Positions 57,456-64,000 of a DNA stretch of 64,000 nucleotides are shown here, piece after piece. The DNA is from Plasmopara viticola (lineage: Eukaryota > Oomycota > Peronosporomycetes > Peronosporales > Peronosporaceae): NCBI GenBank assembly GCA_001695595.3, contig MBPM02000007.1:744001-808000 (forward strand). Reading direction: 5' to 3'. A program made the translations under genes and the position numbers. Each line of letters starts with the position of its first letter. Within the stretch, counting starts at the first letter, position 1. The notes under the pieces were generated by a model that was given only the letters and a program-made list of their open reading frames with translations, searched no databases and was not told the origin of the DNA.

Positions 57456-57877
57456 AATTAGGAAAAGTACCCAATTTTGCCTTCGTGCCTAATTATTTCT
57501 GTTTCTTTTTCTTTTGGATGGGCGCGTTACTTATATTTTCACTTCATTATCAGTATGCTTTATGTGAAGTCTAAAAGTCTTAACGAAGAAATAAAATATC
57601 TTTGAAAAGATAAGACTCTATTACAATTTAAGTATTAAGGGACTCATCATTAGATAGCTAAGTACTATATGTTTACATAACATGAAGATTGCGGCTTCGA
57701 AGAAATCCAAAAACATGATTGCAAAGACGATAGCCAAGCAAGCAACACACTCGGGGCTGGCGTTGGTACTTGCTTGTAGGAAGTGTGTGTTTGTAGAATA
57801 GCAAATCGTAATCTTATTTTTTAAATGTGAGCTGGGAATTAAGATTTACCGATAATTTCATAAATATTAGAAATACG
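57456..57877. other. Intergenic, 3' flank of the cyclase-like gene
   Basis: About 420 bp, AT-rich. It should include the 3' UTR of the cyclase-like gene. An AATAAA occurs near 57590. Nothing else recognised. Confidence 0.45.
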
Positions 57878-57892
57878 ATCGGACATAGTATT

Positions 57893-58216
57893 GTATTGTA
57901 TTGTATTACGTTATCGCGTTGCCAAGTTATGCACGTGCTAGGCTCTATGGCTAGTCCACGGCATAGAGTGGTGTCCGCATACGTCGAGTCTCGTTCGGCG
58001 GGCAGTGCAGCCAGCACCGAGGCCGTGAGGGTCTTCCATTATTTTGTGTACTTCTGACTTGGTAAGTGCCCAGGTGGCGCCCTGGTGCTGGAGACCGTCG
58101 CGTCGAGGGTGAGACTCGTTAGAGACCTGCAGATGCCCGAGAGCACCTGCCCGAAGCGCGCGAGCATCTAGCCCCCGCGCTTGGAAGGAGGGCGTCACCC
58201 CAACCTTTTCCGAAAA
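57893..58216 (-). mobile_element. Short LINE-derived nonautonomous element, copy C, with 15-bp target duplication
   Basis: About 324 bp on the minus strand, nearly identical to copies A and B. Its 5' end (TTTCGGAAAAGGTTGGGG on the element strand) is at 58216, and its 3' end carries an ATACAATACAATACA-type tail at about 57893-57910. It is flanked by the 15-bp repeat ATCGGACATAGTATT at 57878-57892 and 58217-58231. The perfect target duplication suggests a recent insertion. Confidence 0.92.
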
Positions 58217-58231
58217 ATCGGACATAGTATT

Positions 58232-58999
58232 CTCATTAATAGGACTTTATTGATGTTCGAAACATACTACCAACTTGGGACACACGATGGGTTCGTGTAA
58301 GCCTGTTACTTTTTAACTCAACAAGACTTTAGACTCGTCGGCCCATCGAAGTCAATTTTTCTCCTTTGTACATCAAACATCACCGTTCGGATTTCTGTCG
58401 CGTTTTAAAAGCCCTCACAACGACTTATAGACCTCACAGCCCATTCAAATTATTTGGCTAACTGGCGACCGCATCTATTACTCTAAAACTGACAGTATTT
58501 ATGATAAACTAGCCAAGCTCACGTTGTTCGAGCATAGCATGTCATCGCGGAAATGTGCGCTATATCATCGGATGAGGATTTATTAGTTTGTAGAGCACAC
58601 TCTCGCCACACCCGCCGGTCAAATACTTATCATAATGTACAAGACACAAAATGTTACCGTTGACTACGAGTTGCTAACCTAGGCATCACTTGGTAAGCGC
58701 TCTTCTCGACAAAGTCCGAGCCCAGCTCGTGAGCCTGTGGCTTGCACTATTTAGCCGAGTAGCTCAAAATATTTCTCCACAATTCAAAGCTCACCTGAGC
58801 AACGCACTCGCACAGCCTTGTGCCGCACATTGCGTTTTCGCAAGCGAAACGAGCACTCTGCGCACTCTGTACTTACGCGCCAAGATGTAATAAGGGCCTT
58901 AAAAAAGTTACGGCATTTAAAAGTCTGATAATTAGTAGCTACTACACGTCATGTCACCATAATCAATACTTTATTACATCAGCCCGCTTTTTTAAGAAA
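58232..58999. other. Intergenic, no gene recognised
   Basis: About 770 bp with two overlapping plus-strand frames (58690-58890, 58820-59059) that lack recognisable features. Confidence 0.4.
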
Positions 59000-60415
59000 A
59001 GCTCCACCCTTGACTTTATCGACAATTATTTGTCGGCAATTCAAAACCTTAGCCCTTAGCAGATCAACGAACACAAGCTAGCTCATAGTCTGGGCGATGT
59101 AGTATACCTTCAGCCAAAGCATTCTGCTGAGAAGTAAGACAATTTGTCACAGCCTAGCAGGTAAAATAGAGCTTGACCAGAGCATGCTTCATCGAAAGTG
59201 CCTTTTTTGTCATACACAGAATAGCTCATCTCGGTAGCCTAAAGCTACAGTCTTGCCCCTCAGCGTCTACTTGTAGTGGTGTGTTACCGTTGGCAGATTC
59301 TACAGTCGACGCTGTGCAGTCCTTCTTCATCGATGAGTCCAGGAATGGTGCCTGTGACAGGCTTTTCTTGCCTTCTTCAAACGCCTCTTTGTGGTGGGCT
59401 TCATAAACCTTTTCTGTGGAAAGATTTGCATTGTCTGAGTCGCGTCTGCGCAATTTGTAAAAGAAATTGACCAGGCCAAGCCACCAGCCAATGCACAATG
59501 ACCTTTCCTTAGCAAGATCCGTTACAGGCCATGCTTTTGAATATTTTGCTTTAAAGGAACTTCCTCTGTGCCGAGGAAATACTTACCTGCACTATCTTAA
59601 ACTGTATTTGTGCTCACGCACTCAATAATCACTTGCAAGTTGACGATGTGGCTATCACGTTCGTCCCGTGGTTATGCACAGAGTATGTCATAAAGTATGG
59701 CTATGCGCACGCTTTGTGGAGCCTAAATATATGCAGCATCAGTCAAGTTAGTGTCGCAAGCGCGTTTCATAGCCAAAGAAGCACCATTGCCCTTATCTAA
59801 GACATGTGGCACGAACTACTGATCGTGGCCAAAGGTATGTCACTGTCTCGAATGAGGTGTTGATTACATCTGACGACGATTTCGAGAACATTATTCATTG
59901 TTCATCCCTTCGTGTTGTATTACAGCACAACTTTTCTATGCATTGATATTGTGGCGAAATGATAAGTGTATTTAGCTTATTGTGAGAGTGTACAATGCTC
60001 ACTTACCATATGACTTTTTGGTGCAAAATGTTGGAGCGAATTAGGGGAAGCTTACACTTCTAAACCTTTTGTCTCGTACTTTGCACGAATGAAAATGTAG
60101 ATAACGTTACACATTTCATTGATGAAGGCCATTGCCGTATCCTCTTCCGAATTAAGTTAGTCGTACGGCGTACACCCCAATTGGGCAATAACCCCAGAGG
60201 CGAGTCATGTAGGGTCCTCTGATTTTGTTTTTGATACGAAGTTAGTCTTCCCTTTGAGTCGTATGGAAAGTATCTCGGCCAAGCTGTCGACTTAACAAGT
60301 TCTTTCCTAGCTCTGCCAAAAATTATTTCGTCTAGCTCAAGCAAAGCATCCATTGCAAAATAGGCTCAAGGCTGATCTTGCCTTCAAAGTTTCGCCTCCA
60401 TGAGGGTACATTGCC
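59000..60415. repeat. Tandem 1.4-kb duplication, first copy
   Basis: This 1416-bp unit, beginning AGCTCCACCCTT, is repeated directly at 60416-61832 with few differences by eye (a handful of substitutions and 1-2 bp indels). The boundary is sharp: the unit end GGGTACATTGCC is followed by the start of the next unit in copy 1 and by unrelated sequence in copy 2. Both copies hold the same two minus-strand frames. Confidence 0.9.
60060..60353 (-). pseudogene. Fragment resembling the start of a phosphoinositide-kinase domain, copy 1
   Basis: A 97-codon minus-strand frame reads ARKELVKSTAWPRYFPYDSK and then SPLGLLPNWGVR. SPxGxLPxW is the phosphate-loop region at the start of PI3/PI4-kinase catalytic domains. 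The residues that normally follow (VKxGDDLRQE) are not clear and no catalytic loop is present. A second frame on the same strand, 59498-59226, does not resemble a kinase. The match is one short motif, so the call is tentative. Confidence 0.3.
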
Positions 60416-61832
60416 AGCTCCACCCTTTACTTTATCGACAATTACTTGTCGGCAATTTAAAACCATAGCCCTTAGCAGATCAACGAACACAAGCTAGCTC
60501 ATAGTCTAAGCGATGTAGTATATCTTCAGCCAAAGCATTCTGCTGAGAAGTAAGACAATTTGTCACAGCCTAGCAGGTAAAATAGAGCTTGACCAGAGGA
60601 TGCTTCATCGAAAGTACCTTTTTGTCATACACAGAATAGCTCATATCGGTAGCCTAAAGCTACAGTCTTGCCCCTCAGCGTCTACTTGCAGTGGTGTGTT
60701 ACCGTTGGCAAATTCTACAGTCGACGCTGTGCAGTCCTTCTTCATCGATGAGTCCAGGAATGGTGCCTGTAACAGGCTTTTCTTGCCTTCTTCAAACGCC
60801 TCTTTGTGGTGGGCTTCATAAACCTTTTCTGTGGAAAGATTTGCATTGTCTGAGTCGCGTCTGCGCAATTTGTAAAAGAAATTGACCAGGCCAAGCCACC
60901 AGCCAATGCACAATGACCTTTCCTTAGCAAGATCCGTTACAGGCCATGCTTTTGAATATTTTGCTTTAAAGGAACTTCCTCTGTGCCGAGGAAATACTTA
61001 CCTGCACTATCTTAAACTGTATTTGTGCTCACGCACTCGATAATCACTTGCAAGTTGACGATGTGGTCTATCACGTTCGTCCCGTGGTGATGCACAGAGT
61101 ATGTCATAAAGTATGGCTATGCGCACGCTTTGTGGAGCCTAAATATATGCAGCATCAGTCAAGTTAGTGTCGCAAGCGCGTTTCATAGCCAAAGAAGCAC
61201 CATTGCCCTTATCTAAGACATGTGGCACGAACTACTGATCATGGCCAAAGGTATGTCACTGTCTCGAATGAGGTATTGATTACATCTGACGACCATTTCG
61301 AGAACATTATTCATTGTTCATCCCTTCGTGTTGTATTACAGCACAACTTTTCTATGCATTGATATTGTGGCGAAATGATGGGTGTATTTAGCTTATTGTG
61401 AGAGTGTACAATGCTCACTTACCATATGACTTTTTGGTGCAAAATGTTGGAGCGAATTAGGGGGAAGCTTACACTTCCAAACCTTTTGTCTCGTACTTTG
61501 CACGAATAAAATGTTGATAACGTTATACATTTCTTTGATGCAGGCCATTGCCGTATCTTCTTCCGGAATCGAGTAAGTCGCAAGGCGTACACCCCAATTG
61601 GGCAATAACCCCAGAGGCGAGTCATGTAGGGTCCTCTGATTTTGTTTTTGATACGAAGTTAGTCTTCCCTTTGAGTCGTATGGAAAGTATCTCGGCCAAG
61701 CTGTCGACTTAACAAGTTCTTTCCTAGCTCTGCCAAAAATTATTTCGTCTAGCTCAAGCAAAGCATTCATTGCAAAATAGACTCAAGGCTGATCTTGCCT
61801 TCAAACTTTCGCCTCCATTAGGGTACATTGCC
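60416..61832. repeat. Tandem 1.4-kb duplication, second copy
   Basis: Second copy of the unit at 59000-60415. The minus-strand frames 59226-59498 and 60641-60913 are 1415 bp apart and differ at very few residues. The kinase-like frame is longer here (125 codons, 61393-61770) than in the first copy because of small indels. Confidence 0.9.
61393..61770 (-). pseudogene. Fragment resembling the start of a phosphoinositide-kinase domain, copy 2
   Basis: It carries the same SPLGLLPNWGVR motif as copy 1, followed by EEDTAMACIKEMYNVINIL, which could align with the helix after DLRQE in PI4-kinases. No ATP-binding Lys context or catalytic loop follows. It is a partial, probably non-functional copy. 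Confidence 0.3.
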
Positions 61833-64000
61833 AAGCGCATTTGTTGTTTACCGATCACCATCTTTACGATCAGACTTACAGTCTCTACAAGTGCCATCAG
61901 AAGAAGCGGAGCCAACGCCTTTTATCTCCATTATGTAAGCAAATAAAAAGACGCGTACGACCTGAAACCACGTACTGCTTTTCCAGCACTAACTGCTCTT
62001 TTCTAATTGGTGCTCAAAACAAACTTTACTTATCTCACACAATCTGGTAGTACAAATTAGTGTGGCATACGCTGAGTATGTATCCTCGCCGCACAAAGAA
62101 TTTGCTTGATTAAAATTAGGCAGCATTCTGCCTGTCGGCCTGTTCGTCCAGTAAAATATAACCGGAATATTGAACCGTCGAGTGTATTTACTTTAAGGTT
62201 TGTCAAAAATAGCAGAAAAATCAGTCTATTAATCCAAACACGTTTTAATTTGAAGAATAACGGAGTAATACGAGGCACAATATCTGGGACTATTGTACGT
62301 GTGTGAATCACCACAATTAATTTTTCGAAAGTCAATGCAAAGTCGAAAGAAGTGCAGACAAAACGTCGTGCATAATTCGTCGTAACTGGTTTACTTGCTA
62401 TAGCGTAATTGCAGGATATTCACACTACAAAGCAAATAAAAAAAATTTAGAAAAAATGTACGAGTTGTACTTGATCTGCTGTGCCATAAGAAAAAGTGCA
62501 ACTCCAGGAAGCAGGTAGATGGTGGATCTACGATTTGTGCGGAACCAAAGTATATAGCGGATATTCGACAACGTTTAGGACAGCCTCGCTGAATTTGGTG
62601 GCACTAACTGTCAATCTACAAAAAAGCCAAGGAGCTGATTTCCTGTTCAAAAAAGCGAAAATGAAATTGCCCTGGGTAATGTGAAAAAGGTTAAGAAATT
62701 GGCATTCTGCTTTACTACGAGATGATGCATTGCTTTATTGTACAACGACCAGAGTTGTTCGACTAGGATTTGAGGGCATTCCCTGGCTTTAAGAAAAGCT
62801 TCTCTTGATTCTTTCTAAAAATACAACAAAGCGATCAATCCTGAGATGATGGTGCCTTAGAAAGATGACTACCAAAGAAAGCCAATCACGAGCTTCCAGA
62901 TACTTAATTAGACAAAAGGGATATGAATTCTGTTCTATGTCACATAGGTTAAGTAAACATGACTCCCGCTTTAATGCAAACCAACTAATAAAAAGCGATT
63001 CAGGTTAACTTTAAGATCAAAAGATCAACATGTGAGAAAGCATCAATAAGTCACATCAATTTGGGCGATCAAAGCCACGTGAAGTGATTTAAACTTCTAG
63101 CTCGCGGGTCCTTCAACCATACAGCCACGCTTGACGCAAATATTACATTTTTTAGCTACTTGCCAAAGCAAGAAGACTTGATCAGACACTTTTTAGGAGG
63201 GTCGGACTCTGATACCATCACCGCTCTTATAATATCGATTGCATTCAATATCTAGATGAATGGACTGCGTACGTGCACGGCGTAGACAAAGATGCTTCGT
63301 GTACACCCGACCGTATTTAGGAAAAATCAACTTCCACCTGTCACAAAGAAAAGAATACTCACAGAGCTACGGCCTACTTGGTGGCTTGGTCTCTTTAGAC
63401 TCCAGCTATGTTGATGCGAATAAGGCTGCTTCCAGCGAATGGACATCCACCGATTGTGGCACACCCGATATCCAAGGTACAAATGCCTCCTGCAAATGCG
63501 CGCCAAGAATAATCAAAGTAAAGGCCAAACGCCATTTAGCTTGCTGATTCGCCGCTGTGAGATGCTTAAGACCAGCGGCCTTCTGAAAAAGAACAGCATT
63601 TTGCTGATCTTCAAAGAGGAAAGAAAGCAACAACAATCAAATCTTACGTACCATTGTGCTCTTTGCACGGACTGAGATTAAACTTACGTCCCAAAACTGT
63701 TGGTGATTTTAAAGACCGTAAAAGGCATCAGTAAGCCTAGGATAACTCTTACTTTGGGCAATTACGATCAGCACTTCACACTTAGAGAATGTTACTTGAT
63801 TGCTATGTCGCTTTAAATGAACTTACATACCGTCATTTTCAGTCAACTAGATCAGGCACGACACGGCAATCGAAATCGTCTTCAAGGGCACGATGAATTG
63901 CTCGACTAAATGGGTTCACTCCGTTTGGTCGACCCTTGGCGACTTCAAAACCCCCATCCCCAACAATTTACAAGTCCCAACTCAAGTTCAAGAATTGACT
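61833..64000. other. AT-rich right end, no gene recognised
   Basis: About 2.2 kb with short frames (61841-62050, 62057-62335, 62496-62684, 63260-63547). None has a recognisable domain. It resembles other decayed regions of the window. Confidence 0.4.

Noticed and set aside
1..64000. CRISPR arrays, rRNA genes, bacterial operons
   Set aside because: No regularly spaced repeats or rRNA text were seen, and the genes and introns are eukaryotic.

Overview
The window is nuclear DNA of an oomycete, most likely a Phytophthora or downy-mildew-type plant pathogen. I cannot name the species. The evidence is: short GT-AG introns of about 57-115 nt; oomycete-style multidomain signalling proteins (a kinase fused to a PP2C phosphatase, a voltage-sensor-like membrane protein fused to a nucleotidyl-cyclase domain, an IQ-WW-ankyrin protein); and heavy decay of Ty3/gypsy, Ty1/copia and LINE elements. 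Genes sit in a few GC-richer islands separated by AT-rich, transposon-littered stretches.

Layout. 1-14.5 kb is a transposon graveyard: an internally deleted LINE at the left edge, two adjacent perfect palindromes, an 859-bp element with long terminal inverted repeats, a rearranged Ty3/gypsy element with an inverted segment, and a second, chromodomain-bearing gypsy remnant. 14.6-16.9 kb holds two convergent housekeeping genes, dynein light chain roadblock and MCM-binding protein. 17.3-22.2 kb holds a short LINE-derived element and a Ty1/copia element with LTRs and a 5-bp target duplication but a broken interior. 22.5-27.8 kb holds a two-exon gene of unknown function and a 1295-residue kinase-phosphatase fusion, both on the minus strand. 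28.1-31.1 kb holds another short LINE-derived element and a 5'-truncated Ty3/gypsy copy. 31-38 kb is AT-rich without recognisable genes. 38.1-39.9 kb encodes a predicted secreted, cysteine-containing protein. 40-47 kb is again gene-poor. 47.2-57.5 kb is the main gene island: the IQ-WW-ankyrin protein, a nine-exon syntaxin-18/Ufe1-type SNARE converging on it, and the voltage-sensor/cyclase protein. 57.9-64 kb holds a fourth LINE-derived element and a recent 1.4-kb tandem duplication carrying a fragment that resembles a phosphoinositide kinase.

The housekeeping genes cover dynein motor assembly, MCM2-7 handling at replication forks and ER-Golgi membrane fusion. The three large signalling proteins are not obviously one pathway. 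The strongest candidates for new biology are the kinase-PP2C fusion with a dual-lipidation N-terminus, the cyclase domain that has lost both metal-binding aspartates, and the short elements that keep only the two ends of a LINE. Several real starts lie downstream of the first open codon, and the SNARE gene is visible only after splicing.
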